From positions 1-64,000 of the forward strand of contig CALUYZ010000003.1 of NCBI GenBank assembly GCA_944325175.1: a stretch of 64,000 bases of DNA, given 5' to 3'. This stretch comes from Candidatus Gastranaerophilales bacterium. Lineage in GTDB: Bacteria; Cyanobacteriota; Vampirovibrionia; Gastranaerophilales; Gastranaerophilaceae. The position numbers and the translations under genes are program-made. Shown one piece after another: positions 55,941-64,000 of this stretch. Numbering within the stretch: the stretch's first letter is position 1; every line of letters starts with the position of its first letter. A model generated the notes under the pieces. It was given only the letters and a program-made list of their open reading frames with translations. It did not search any database and was not told where the DNA came from.

Positions 55941-56252
55941 ATGTCAATAGATGCAATCGGTTCAGTTGGCGGTGGCTATTCAAATTCGTCAATAGGCAGC
56001 GTATCAAAAGTCGACAAAGAAAAATTTCAATTTGAAGATAACATTTTTGCTGCCGGTTTTAACGGTGCAAGCGGCATAGGTGCCTCTAGCGGATTAGAAG
56101 AAACTTCAGGAACTTTGGCAAGCAATAATGAACCATCAGGAAACTTATTTGAAGAATCAGCAGGGCAGCTTGCAAATAATGATATTAAAGATTTTAAATA
56201 TGAAGAATCCGCAGGACAACTTGCACATGGCGGCTTAAATTTAGTGGCTTAA
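55941..56252 (+). CDS. Small Gly/Ser-rich repeat protein
   Basis: 103 residues. Starts MSIDAIGSVGGGYSNSS after AAGGAG. The C-terminal half repeats a ~16-residue unit: EESAGQLANNDIKDF then EESAGQLAHGG, with earlier degenerate EETSGTLASNN and GNLFEESAG. No Cys, signal peptide or membrane helix. It looks intrinsically disordered. The 55702-55940 region upstream shows two AAGATATAT repeats but no gene. Confidence 0.65.
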   Translation: MSIDAIGSVGGGYSNSSIGSVSKVDKEKFQFEDNIFAAGFNGASGIGASSGLEETSGTLASNNEPSGNLFEESAGQLANNDIKDFKYEESAGQLAHGGLNLVA

Positions 56253-56315
56253 TAAAAGGATAATGGAGTAGAAAAGTAAAGAACATAGGGTAAAACCTAA
56301 AGACGGGGTAGAAAA

Positions 56316-56462
56316 ATGAGCGAAATAAAAGTGGTAAATATTCTTCTTTCAAGCTTATTATTGATGACAATAGTAATGTTTTCCTGGACTTTCGTATATA
56401 TAAGCAAAATTCAAACATCAACAAGCACAAACATTCCGATTGTATCAGCATTTAACGCATAG
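56316..56462 (+). CDS. Small single-pass membrane protein
   Basis: 48 residues (start MSEIKVVNILLSS). One hydrophobic helix (~8-30) and a Thr/Ser-rich tail. GGGGTAG lies upstream of the ATG. It is 63 bp after the repeat-protein gene, on the same strand, and is followed by a strong terminator, so the two likely form one transcript. No family is recognised. Confidence 0.6.
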   Translation: MSEIKVVNILLSSLLLMTIVMFSWTFVYISKIQTSTSTNIPIVSAFNA

Positions 56463-56495
56463 AAAAGTCCAACAAAAGAAGAAGTATGAAAAATT

Positions 56496-56524
56496 AAACC
56501 GCCTTATTGTTAAGGCGGTTTTTC
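56496..56524 (+). terminator. Intrinsic terminator
   Basis: AAACCGCCTTA pairs with TAAGGCGGTTT around TTGT, followed by T residues. Confidence 0.85.
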
Positions 56525-56542
56525 TCGTATTTAATGTGTTTA

Positions 56543-57373
56543 TTATAATTTTTCAAAAGATATTAGTTCGGAAACAATTTCCTGATTTAATTTTGGGTCG
56601 CCTTGCATTATGCTTTTTACTTGTTCGTTACTAAAGGGCTTTTTGTAAGGCCTTTCTTCTTTTAAGGCTGTATAAACATCTGCGACCGAGAGTATTTGAG
56701 CGACCGTATTATCTTGTTTGGCAGGGTCTAAGCAGCCCGTATGGTGTAATCTTACAGCCTCTATTGTTTTGGGTTGCATATTAAAGGTTTTTAAAACTTC
56801 TGCGCCGATTTTTGCATGCAAATCAACAATGCTTCTTTCTTCAGGAGTTAGTGCTGCCGGTTTATCTAAAATTTCTCTTGGAATAAACGCTTTCCCTATA
56901 TCATGCAAAAGTGCAGCTTGCATAAGTGTTGCATAATCTTCCTTTGGCAGTTGTTTTCCCAATTTCTTTGTTTCGGCGTACGTTCTTAAAAAATGCTCTT
57001 GCGCTTTTCCTGTTGCATTTGCTACTTCAATTTTTACGCCTAAACCTTTTGTTGCTAAGATATTTGCAATTTGAGGATTCATAGCAACAGCTCTTTTTAG
57101 AGATTTTTCATTCATAAATCTGTCTATATAGAGCTTTGGCGCAAAGCGAATGGCAAAAGATTCAAGTGCGCCCAGGACAGGATTTAGTTTTTTGTTTCCG
57201 ACGTTAATTGTGCGAATAAAACGATCAGAACAAAATGTCGGAGCATTTTGAAAGTCGGTTTGTTTAAATGCGGGTACGTAAGTTGTTGGTTTTGTTGCCG
57301 AATAAGGGTGCACAAAAAAATTATTTGGCACGCCAAAGGCACCAAAACTACTGGTGTTAATTGCTTCTATCAT
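56543..57373 (-). CDS. HD-domain phosphohydrolase-like protein (degenerate HD-GYP)
   Basis: 276 residues from ATG 57373 after AAAGG. The N-terminal ~60 residues have short Phe motifs (SSFGAFG, PAFKQ) and no fold. The HD domain (~105-250) has AALLHDIGKAFIP, a His in IVDLHAKIGAEVL and VRLHHTGC, then QILSVADVYTALKEERPYK. The HD metal residues are present, but the GYP loop that follows HHE in cyclic-di-GMP phosphodiesterases is not. It may hydrolyse another nucleotide or act as sensor. Confidence 0.75.
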   Translation of the reverse strand: MIEAINTSSFGAFGVPNNFFVHPYSATKPTTYVPAFKQTDFQNAPTFCSDRFIRTINVGNKKLNPVLGALESFAIRFAPKLYIDRFMNEKSLKRAVAMNPQIANILATKGLGVKIEVANATGKAQEHFLRTYAETKKLGKQLPKEDYATLMQAALLHDIGKAFIPREILDKPAALTPEERSIVDLHAKIGAEVLKTFNMQPKTIEAVRLHHTGCLDPAKQDNTVAQILSVADVYTALKEERPYKKPFSNEQVKSIMQGDPKLNQEIVSELISFEKL

Positions 57374-57534
57374 AATATGCCTTTTAATAAAATGTTGTTC
57401 AAGGAAATTGTACATCAAAAATATTTTTTTCAAGTCCTATTTTACAAAATATTATTTTTTTGTTTACTAACTACTATTTTTTGAAAAGCTAATGTATGAT
57501 ATAATTATTCAATTAATTAAGGAGAAAAATTAAC

Positions 57535-58284
57535 ATGTCAAACCCCGTATTGAATGAAAGAGCAGTGGAGAGCTTTAGAGCAAATGAAGGTTCTTTTGAA
57601 GTTATGACAATTTCAGGAGTGGTTTTAAAAACGGTATTTTTATTCCTGATTCTTCTAACTGCCGCTTCTTACACTTTTTCACTTATCGTAAACGGCTTTT
57701 TGGATAAAGCCTCAATGCTTGGAACCGTTGGTGCTATTGGCGGTTTTATTGTTGCAATGATAATTATTTTTGCAAGAAATTCAAAAATTTTAGCTCCGCT
57801 TACTATGCTTTATTCTTGCTTGGAAGGTCTTTTTATAGGCGGTGTAAGCGCATTATTTGCGGCAAAAGGCGGAATTGCACTTGTAGGTCAAGCTGTGCTT
57901 GCAACTTTGGCAACATTATTTGCAATGCTATTTTTATATTCTGCAAGAATTATCAAATGTACGGAAAAATTTAAAAGTGCAATCATAATTGCAACTTTTG
58001 CGGTTTTGGTTGTTTATCTTACAACATTTGTAATCAGCCTTTTTAATCCGACATCATCATCTCTGTTAATGGGGGCAACTCCTTTTGGAATAGGTTTTAG
58101 CGCCGTTGTTTGCTTAATTGCTGCATTTAACCTTATAGTTGACTTTCATATAATTGAAAGTGCTAAAAATATGGGGCTGGATAAAGGTTTTGAATGGTAT
58201 GGCGGCTTTTCTTTAATGGTAACTTTAGTTTGGCTATACATTGAGTTTTTAAAACTTTTGTCAAAATTAAATTCAAGAAATTAG
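57535..58284 (+). CDS. Bax inhibitor-1/YccA family membrane protein
   Basis: 249 residues, seven predicted transmembrane helices. The start MSNPVLNERAVESF and internal LYSCLEGLFIGGVSA and YGGFSLMVTLVWLYIEFLKLL fit the bacterial BI-1/YccA group, some members of which leak calcium in a pH-dependent way. AAGGAG lies 9 nt before the ATG. Monocistronic with its own terminator. Physiological role uncertain. Confidence 0.85.
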   Translation: MSNPVLNERAVESFRANEGSFEVMTISGVVLKTVFLFLILLTAASYTFSLIVNGFLDKASMLGTVGAIGGFIVAMIIIFARNSKILAPLTMLYSCLEGLFIGGVSALFAAKGGIALVGQAVLATLATLFAMLFLYSARIIKCTEKFKSAIIIATFAVLVVYLTTFVISLFNPTSSSLLMGATPFGIGFSAVVCLIAAFNLIVDFHIIESAKNMGLDKGFEWYGGFSLMVTLVWLYIEFLKLLSKLNSRN

Positions 58285-58300
58285 TTAAATCTTTTAAATA

Positions 58301-58329
58301 AAAAACTCCCTTCAAAAGGGAGTTTTTTT
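58301..58329. terminator. Bidirectional terminator between the BI-1 gene and aroF
   Basis: AAAAACTCCCTT pairs with AGGGAGTTTTTTT around a short loop. Confidence 0.85.
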
Positions 58330-58344
58330 ATCGTCATTATTTAT

Positions 58345-59379
58345 TTATGCATTTTTATTATCATAGTCAATTCTTCCGATAAGCTTATTAAATTTTCTTG
58401 TAACTTCACGGAACATATTCAAATCTAAGCTTTGAGCGCCGTCTGAACTTGCATTGTCAGGGTCATTATGAATTTCATACATAAGGCCATGAGCGCCTGC
58501 AATGAGTGCGGCTTTTCCCATAGGTTCGATTAAATATCTTCTTCCTGTGCCATGGGATGGGTCTACAATAATTGGAAGATGAGAATATTTTCTTAAAATA
58601 GGAACTGCTGCTATATCTAATGTATTTCTTGTGAAATCGTTATCATAGCCTTTTATTCCACGTTCGCAAAGAATAACATTAGGGTTACCGTTATACATAA
58701 TATGTTCTGCAGCAAGTAAAAATTCTTTAATTGAAGCAGCCGGACCCCTTTTTAACATAACAGGTTTTTTAATATGTCCAAGAGCCTTTAACAATTTAAA
58801 GTTTTGCATATTTCTTGCGCCAACTTGTAAAATGTCTGCATATTGATTGACAAGAGGAATATCCATTGTATCCATAACTTCCGTTACGACAAGAAGCCCT
58901 GTTTGCCTTCTTGCTTCAGCTAAAAATTCAAGCCCTCTTTCTTCTAAGCCTTGAAAATCGTAGGGTGAAGTTCTTGGTTTAAAAGCGCCGCCTCTTAAAA
59001 ATTCGCAGCCCATTTCTTTTGCTGCTCTTGCAATTTCAAGAAGGCTTTCTATATCTTTTTCAACGGAACATGGCCCAACCATTAAGACAGGCTTTTCTTT
59101 TCCGCCAATTTTTACACCATTTGGAAATTTAATGACGGTATCTTCCGGATGTGCAGTTCTTGAAGCTAATTTATATGGTTCTTGTATTGATTTAACCGTT
59201 TTAACGCCGTCAAAGCCTGCTATAATTTGCGGACTTAAAATTCTTTTATCGCCAATGGCGGCAATAACTTTTAAAACATCGCCATAGTTTATATTTACTC
59301 TAAAACCGTGCTTTTCAAGGTATTGAACAACTTTTTCAACCTCTTTGTCTGTTGCGTTTGGTTCCATTACAACAATCAT
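58345..59379 (-). CDS. aroF: 3-deoxy-7-phosphoheptulonate (DAHP) synthase, type I-beta
   Basis: 344 residues. Condenses PEP and erythrose 4-phosphate, the first step of the shikimate pathway. An N-terminal ferredoxin-like regulatory domain (~1-70) precedes the barrel. Metal and substrate residues are in VGPCSVE, FLRGGAFKPRTSPYDFQG, LKRGPAASIKE and IIVDPSHGTGRR. The ferredoxin-like extension in this family gives feedback inhibition by aromatic amino acids. No other aro gene is adjacent. Confidence 0.95.
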   Translation of the reverse strand: MIVVMEPNATDKEVEKVVQYLEKHGFRVNINYGDVLKVIAAIGDKRILSPQIIAGFDGVKTVKSIQEPYKLASRTAHPEDTVIKFPNGVKIGGKEKPVLMVGPCSVEKDIESLLEIARAAKEMGCEFLRGGAFKPRTSPYDFQGLEERGLEFLAEARRQTGLLVVTEVMDTMDIPLVNQYADILQVGARNMQNFKLLKALGHIKKPVMLKRGPAASIKEFLLAAEHIMYNGNPNVILCERGIKGYDNDFTRNTLDIAAVPILRKYSHLPIIVDPSHGTGRRYLIEPMGKAALIAGAHGLMYEIHNDPDNASSDGAQSLDLNMFREVTRKFNKLIGRIDYDNKNA

Positions 59380-59447
59380 TTTTCATATCCTCGCTTTAAT
59401 ACTATCAGATAAAGCTATTAAACCATGAAAAAAGATTTTAAAAAACA

Positions 59448-61514
59448 TTAATCATCATCTTTGTCTTCATCATCATCGTCGTCATCTTTTTCGACGGTTA
59501 AATTTTCTTGAACAGAGGAATTTTTGTTATCTTCAATATCAAAGACGTTTGAATTTGTTGTGTTTGGAATGGTAACGCCTGATAGGGTTTTCATATAGTC
59601 TTTCATGCCAAACGTTTCAGAACCGGGAATTGGTCCGTTTGAGTAATTGTTTTGGTTTTTATTGTCTTCGTCATTTGTTTTTCCTATTTTTTTGTTAACA
59701 AAGGCAACAACTCTGCCTATAACAGGGGTCATTAAAACCGTAACCAAAAATCTTACCGTTAAAGTGAATACAGTTAATGATTTTGCTTTTGAAATGTTTC
59801 CATAAATTGATTTTGCTTGTTTTTCAAATCCTGAAGCAGCCAATTTTGCAATATCATCATTTTCGATTATATTTTCTTTTATGGCTCTTTGTACAATATC
59901 ATTGTCCTTTAGGGCTTTGATTGAATCTTTAAGTGCGTCTGAGAAATTATCCCAGCCGCCTGATAAAAGCTCGTCTGAATGACGTTTCATAGCATCTAAA
60001 TCTATATTTTCTTTGCCTTCTTCAAGGGCAATTTTCAATGATTCTACAATTTTGCCGTTTGCTTTATTGTAAAGCTCTGCATCGTTATGTTTGACATAGC
60101 TTCTTAATAGGTCTTCCATCGGTTTATCTGTATATTTGTCAATTAAAAATGCTGCAGTAGATGATGCTGCTGTTACCATACAGTTATTTATCATCAAAGG
60201 AAGCTTTCTTTCTTCCTCTATTTTTTCAGATTTAGCGGTATTACTTACGTAAAAATATGTAATTGCAAAAGATGCTAAGTCTGACCACCTTGCAGAGGGT
60301 TTTTCAAATCTGGCAGTTGTTTCTACAAGTTTTTGACCCACTTTTCTGGGTGCTATCCAGCCGATGCCTTTTGCAATATGTTCATCAAAAATTGCATTAT
60401 ACATGCTTTTTAATTTTTTGAAGCCTTTTGGCGGCTCTTGTTTTTTGGCAAATTCTATGGTCTTTTTAACTCCTGAAGCAAATATATCAGATGTATTGTC
60501 TGCAACTTCAGAAGCTATATTTCCCTTGAAGGAAGGATTAGAATTTTGTGAATTTCCCGTAAATGAAATATTGGAATTTGTGTTTTTATTGTCTGAACCG
60601 TTGAATGAAGGTTGGTTAGTGTGAATTTCATTTGAATTCATTCTGATTGTGTTCATAACGGTCATTTTATTCATTGGGTTTTCAATCGGGTTTTTCTTAA
60701 CTTGTTTGGACTTTTTATCTTTACCAAACAGAAGCTTTAAGATATATGGCGTAAGCGCAATCGTAAGAGCAGCTTTCATCGGAGAAACGCCAATATCGGG
60801 TATTTTTTTATAAGTGGTTTTAAAGGCATCGCCTAAAGTGCTTTTTAATTTAGTGCCGTTTGCAAGGGTGATAAGTTCTTCATTTTTAAGGGCGTCGACA
60901 TAATTTGCATCTTTTATGTATTTTGTCGGGTCTTTTGAATCTAAACTTTTTACAACTTTATTAACTGCCGATGAAAATGGTCCTAAAATTAGATTTGATA
61001 AGCCAAAACCAATGAAAGCGGAAACGGAATTTTTGGTTGCGGACATTTGTTTGTCTTCCATTTCAGCACCCGGCATGGCAAGAACACAAACAGGTTTTAA
61101 CATGCCTGCAACAACAAGCGCTGTCAGAGCTTCATAAAAAGTTTCACTTTTATCAACGCTTTTTAAAACGCCTTTGAACCAATTTGCCCCGCCCATTTTA
61201 TCTGCCCAAGCCGGAACATTTTCCATAGCGCCTTTATTTATTGCCTCTTTTGTTATATCTTTTACCATTTCTGCTGTTGTTTTTACAATTTTCTCTTTGC
61301 CGGTAAAAGATGTTTTATCAAAAGAAGTTGTGTTTGTTTCATCTAAAATTTTAGACCCGCCTAAGCTTACACGCTCTGCGGGTCTAAAGTTGTCATATTT
61401 ATCTGTACTATTATGCAAGTGCTCTGCAGCTTTGCTTGGCTTTTGCTTCTCATAATTGATTGTGCCGCCATGCATTGTTGTATTATTCGGTAGTATTGAT
61501 TTGTTAATTCTCAT
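59448..61514 (-). CDS. Large xFxG-motif polytopic protein, extended fused form
   Basis: 688 residues. KTSFTG at ~67-72 and a second cluster (ISFTGN, PSFKGN at ~318-335) carry the recurrent motif. Hydrophobic segments near 130-150, 165-190, 250-275, 400-420, 440-460 and 590-620 are spread over two blocks. The first block (LAMPGAEMEDK, SVSAFIGFGLSNLILGPF) matches the 5972 protein and the second (EKIEEERKLPLMINN) the C-terminal half of the 7233 protein. The end is a run of Asp/Glu. Role unknown; possibly a lineage-specific envelope protein. Confidence 0.75.
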   Translation of the reverse strand: MRINKSILPNNTTMHGGTINYEKQKPSKAAEHLHNSTDKYDNFRPAERVSLGGSKILDETNTTSFDKTSFTGKEKIVKTTAEMVKDITKEAINKGAMENVPAWADKMGGANWFKGVLKSVDKSETFYEALTALVVAGMLKPVCVLAMPGAEMEDKQMSATKNSVSAFIGFGLSNLILGPFSSAVNKVVKSLDSKDPTKYIKDANYVDALKNEELITLANGTKLKSTLGDAFKTTYKKIPDIGVSPMKAALTIALTPYILKLLFGKDKKSKQVKKNPIENPMNKMTVMNTIRMNSNEIHTNQPSFNGSDNKNTNSNISFTGNSQNSNPSFKGNIASEVADNTSDIFASGVKKTIEFAKKQEPPKGFKKLKSMYNAIFDEHIAKGIGWIAPRKVGQKLVETTARFEKPSARWSDLASFAITYFYVSNTAKSEKIEEERKLPLMINNCMVTAASSTAAFLIDKYTDKPMEDLLRSYVKHNDAELYNKANGKIVESLKIALEEGKENIDLDAMKRHSDELLSGGWDNFSDALKDSIKALKDNDIVQRAIKENIIENDDIAKLAASGFEKQAKSIYGNISKAKSLTVFTLTVRFLVTVLMTPVIGRVVAFVNKKIGKTNDEDNKNQNNYSNGPIPGSETFGMKDYMKTLSGVTIPNTTNSNVFDIEDNKNSSVQENLTVEKDDDDDDEDKDDD

Positions 61515-61567
61515 GGTACCTAATTAAAACATGTAAAAAATTTTTTTTGCGCATTTATAAAAAAATC

Positions 61568-62545
61568 TTAACATGTTGATAAATGCCTTTCTGTATGCCT
61601 TGTAATAAGCTTTTCGGTTTTTTCAAAAATTACATTTTCAAAATTTATATTATACAAAGAGTTAATTTCATTTATAAAAAAGCATGGGCTTGTGATATTT
61701 ATTTCTATTATTTTGTCACCTATAACATCTAAGCCTGCCATATAAACCCCGTCATCCATAAGTGTTTTTGAAATAATTTTTTCCATATTTTTTTGCTCAG
61801 GTGTTAAATTGCCCAAAATCAAGTTTTCTTTTTTATGTTCATTAAACTTAAAATCGTTATTTGTTGCAACTTTTGTGACTGCATAGTCCATAATTTCGCC
61901 TGCGATAAAAATAAGCCTTTTATCACCCTTTTCAATTTCTTTTAAAAATTTTTGAACCATGACTTTTGTTTTGCCGTTGTCCGTTGCTGTTGAAATTATT
62001 GCATTTATGTTTTTATCTTTTGAATTAAGGTAAAAAACTCCTGATGAAAAGCATTTATTTAATGGTTTTATTATAATTTCTTCATTTTCGAATAAAAATT
62101 CTTTTATAAGTGAACTTTCGGATGTAACAATATTTTTCGGTGCTAATTGCGGAAATTTATTTATATAAAGCTTTTCGTTTATATTTCTTAATGCCTTGTT
62201 TGAATTTATACAAAAAACTTTTTCGTCTAAATAATCCAATACATAGGTTGCATTAATAAAATCAATGTCTACAGGGGGGTCAGGACGTGTAAATATTACA
62301 TCATAATTATTTAAACAATTTTTTATTTTGCTGTCGGATTTAAAAATATTATTATGCTTTACATTTGTTGAATAAACAAGCGAAAACGGTTTATTGCCCT
62401 CTAAAAAAAGCTCGTGTTTTGTTGTTATGTCAACTTTGTAACCTTGTTCAAGAAATGTTTTAATCATCCAAAAATCTGTAACTAAAACATTAAATTCAAA
62501 ATACTTAAATTCAATTTCATCAATTATAAATAAAATGTTTTTCAT
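61568..62545 (-). CDS. gshB: Glutathione synthetase-like ATP-grasp enzyme
   Basis: 325 residues. GshB joins gamma-glutamylcysteine and glycine. Family segments: DVIFTRPDPPVDIDFINAT, INSNKALRNINEKLYINKF, ATP-grasp EIIIKPLNKCFSSGVF, FLKEIEKGDKRLIFIAGE and GVYMAGLDVIGDKIIEIN with the metal-binding Glu/Asn. The usual Gly-rich loop GGxGxGVF is replaced by CFSSGVF. No gshA gene is in the window, so another ligase function in the same fold cannot be excluded. Confidence 0.85.
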   Translation of the reverse strand: MKNILFIIDEIEFKYFEFNVLVTDFWMIKTFLEQGYKVDITTKHELFLEGNKPFSLVYSTNVKHNNIFKSDSKIKNCLNNYDVIFTRPDPPVDIDFINATYVLDYLDEKVFCINSNKALRNINEKLYINKFPQLAPKNIVTSESSLIKEFLFENEEIIIKPLNKCFSSGVFYLNSKDKNINAIISTATDNGKTKVMVQKFLKEIEKGDKRLIFIAGEIMDYAVTKVATNNDFKFNEHKKENLILGNLTPEQKNMEKIISKTLMDDGVYMAGLDVIGDKIIEINITSPCFFINEINSLYNINFENVIFEKTEKLITRHTERHLSTC

Positions 62546-62579
62546 AAAATATATTATATAATAAAAACAATTTTAATAA

Positions 62580-62610
62580 TTGTGCCAAGTTGTGTCCGAT
62601 TTGGTATAAT
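62580..62610 (+). promoter_or_regulatory. Extended -10 promoter for the TPR gene
   Basis: TGGTATAAT at 62602-62610, with TTGTGC 19 nt upstream of the TATAAT. Confidence 0.5.
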
Positions 62611-62639
62611 TAAAATAATTTAAAATAAGGGTATTTATT

Positions 62640-63686
62640 ATGCATGAAGATAAAATTAAAAGTTTGGTTGAGGAAATAAAAAACGACCCAAACAATCTTA
62701 ATAACTACAGAGCGCTTGCAGATTTGTATATAGATAAGCAAGATTATAATTCTGCTTTTAATATTTATCAGGAAATTTTAAAGAAAAATGAAAATGATAT
62801 TCAAGCACTTTTAAATTCAGGCAGTATTAAATTTTATACAAAAGAATTTAAAGAGGCGCTTAAATTTTATTCAAAAGGTATTGAAATTGAGCCTGAAAAC
62901 AGCTTGTTGCACTATAACGCAGGAAATGTTTATGCAGAAATAAATGATTTTGAAGATGCTGTTCGAGAATATAAAAGTGCAATTAAAACAGGAATGAATA
63001 ATGCTGCAATTTATAATGCAATGGGCATTTTGTATTCTGATAACGGTAAATATCCTGATGCGAAAGGCTTTTTCCTTCGTGCTCTTCAATTCGAGCCTGA
63101 TAATTCGGAATGTCTTGCAAATTATGGCACCTTGTGCCAAAGAATGGGCGATTTCAAGCTGGCAGAAGAAAATTATAAAAAATCTTTTGCAATAAAAAAT
63201 GATAATGAACAGGTTGCACTTGCGCTTGCAAATTTGTATGTTCAAATGGAAAGAAAAAATGAAGCTGGAGAATTTTTTCAAAAAGCTGTTGAAATAAAGC
63301 CGGATTATTATTCTGCTTGGGTTTGCAGAGCTATTTTTCATTCGGATGAAAAAGAATTTGATGAAGCCATTAAATATTATAAAAATGCGATTGAATTAGA
63401 ACCTAAAAAATCAAATGCTTATATGCTTTTGGCTCATCTTCTTTTAAACGAAAAAAGATACGATGAAGCCATTGATACATACAAAAGAAGCTTAGAGCTT
63501 ACTGAAAATAAAACAATGGTATATGTTTTTATTGCAAATGCTTATATGCTTAATTCAAATATGAAAGAGGCAATTAATTATTACAGGCTTGCAATGAAAT
63601 CTACCAAAGATAATGCAGAAATTACCCTTATATACATTGATATTTTAAGTGAATTTATTGAAGGAAAAATAAATAATGCAGCATAA
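62640..63686 (+). CDS. Tetratricopeptide-repeat protein
   Basis: 348 residues made of about nine tandem 34-residue TPR units (for example FKEALKFYSKGIEIEPENSL, YDEAIDTYKRSLELTENKTM). No signal peptide, membrane helix or catalytic domain. TPR superhelices act as protein-binding scaffolds, often in pilus or envelope assembly; the partner is unknown. The next gene begins within its last codons (11-bp overlap), suggesting coupling. Confidence 0.9.
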   Translation: MHEDKIKSLVEEIKNDPNNLNNYRALADLYIDKQDYNSAFNIYQEILKKNENDIQALLNSGSIKFYTKEFKEALKFYSKGIEIEPENSLLHYNAGNVYAEINDFEDAVREYKSAIKTGMNNAAIYNAMGILYSDNGKYPDAKGFFLRALQFEPDNSECLANYGTLCQRMGDFKLAEENYKKSFAIKNDNEQVALALANLYVQMERKNEAGEFFQKAVEIKPDYYSAWVCRAIFHSDEKEFDEAIKYYKNAIELEPKKSNAYMLLAHLLLNEKRYDEAIDTYKRSLELTENKTMVYVFIANAYMLNSNMKEAINYYRLAMKSTKDNAEITLIYIDILSEFIEGKINNAA

Positions 63687-64000
63687 AACAGAGGTTCCTT
63701 TTTTTGAAAGAATTATTGCAGCCGGGTCATATTTAACTCTTGGCACGGTTGGCATGATTTGGTTTTTGATTAGCGTTTTTGTTGTTAAAAAACCAATGAG
63801 CGGATATTTAACATGCAATTTAATACAATCTTTTGTTTTGTCTATTTTATATGCAATTATAAGCCTTGCATACAGCATTTTTATAGGCTTATTAACAGCA
63901 ATTCCTTTTGTTGGAACTTTATTTTTGAAATTACATGTTTTTCTTTTTGAAATGCCGATTTTTAATACCTTAAATTTCATAAACTATATAATTTTATTAT
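63676..64000 (+). CDS. Polytopic membrane protein, partial (runs off window)
   Basis: Starts ATG 63676 (MQHKTEVPFFERIIAAGSYL) inside the end of the TPR gene and stays open to the last base, 108 codons seen. Hydrophobic segments at ~14-37 and ~45-80, with PMSGYLTCNLIQSF between. The arrangement resembles small four-helix DUF4870/Tic20-like proteins, but the C-terminus is missing and no firm family is given. Confidence 0.65.
   Translation, partial: MQHKTEVPFFERIIAAGSYLTLGTVGMIWFLISVFVVKKPMSGYLTCNLIQSFVLSILYAIISLAYSIFIGLLTAIPFVGTLFLKLHVFLFEMPIFNTLNFINYIILL

Overview
The window is AT-rich, gene-dense bacterial chromosome. It has an outer membrane (RND pump with a TolC-type exit duct) and class III prepilins. 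The N-terminal prepilin signature, the lineage-specific xFxG and AVNIQI proteins and the lack of photosynthesis genes suggest a gut-type non-photosynthetic cyanobacterial relative (Melainabacteria/Vampirovibrionia, probably Gastranaerophilales). That placement is inferred from protein style; no 16S rRNA gene is present. No prophage, IS transposase, CRISPR array or reverse transcriptase was seen.

Layout. 1-8.3 kb: lineage-specific membrane and low-complexity proteins, a small OadG-like subunit, a DUF815 ATPase, ilvC, an EamA transporter, and a family of paralogous polytopic proteins present in split and fused forms. 8.3-13 kb: a sigma-70 family factor, the L10-leader/rplJ/rplL unit, and a lipid-linked glycosylation pair. 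13.3-24.2 kb: RND efflux operon, uvrB, a membrane pyrophosphatase and tRNA-Gln(CUG). 24.3-29.6 kb: ruvC-membrane protein-umuD-umuC operon, diverging from RNase E/G. 29.7-35.5 kb: first prepilin array. 35.5-48.3 kb: tsf/rpsB, a 2-hydroxyacyl-CoA dehydratase-like protein, an orphan DppD-like ATPase, a wHTH protein, a histidine kinase, AVNIQI/HEAT proteins, gatB and lpd-lipA. 48.3-54 kb: a divergent prepilin, a small XRE regulator, a GNAT-like protein and the second prepilin array. 54-64 kb: pgk, small repeat and membrane proteins, an HD-domain protein, a BI-1 family protein, aroF, the largest fused paralog, gshB and a TPR protein.

The most unusual content is a family of seven prepilin-like proteins of 315-324 residues. 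Each joins a near-invariant class III prepilin N-terminus to a DUF1566/C-type-lectin-like C-terminal domain whose last ~25 residues are hypervariable around a fixed W/G/R/C scaffold. The genes are arranged symmetrically. Two divergent pairs share a direct repeat of about 360 identical bases placed 20 kb apart, and the first pair is also bracketed by ~325-bp inverted repeats. Six copies carry the same promoter module: dyad TGCACCA-N12/13-TGGTGCA, exactly 17 nt, then an AATAT(n)(A/G)(T/C)CATTG-like box. One copy is a visible mosaic of two others. In two copies nearly every C-terminal codon ends in C or T, as in diversity-generating retroelement targets, but synonymous drift at non-adenine sites and the absence of a template or RT here argue against a simple recent DGR origin. 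I infer a recombining set of pilus-tip lectins or adhesins under common control.
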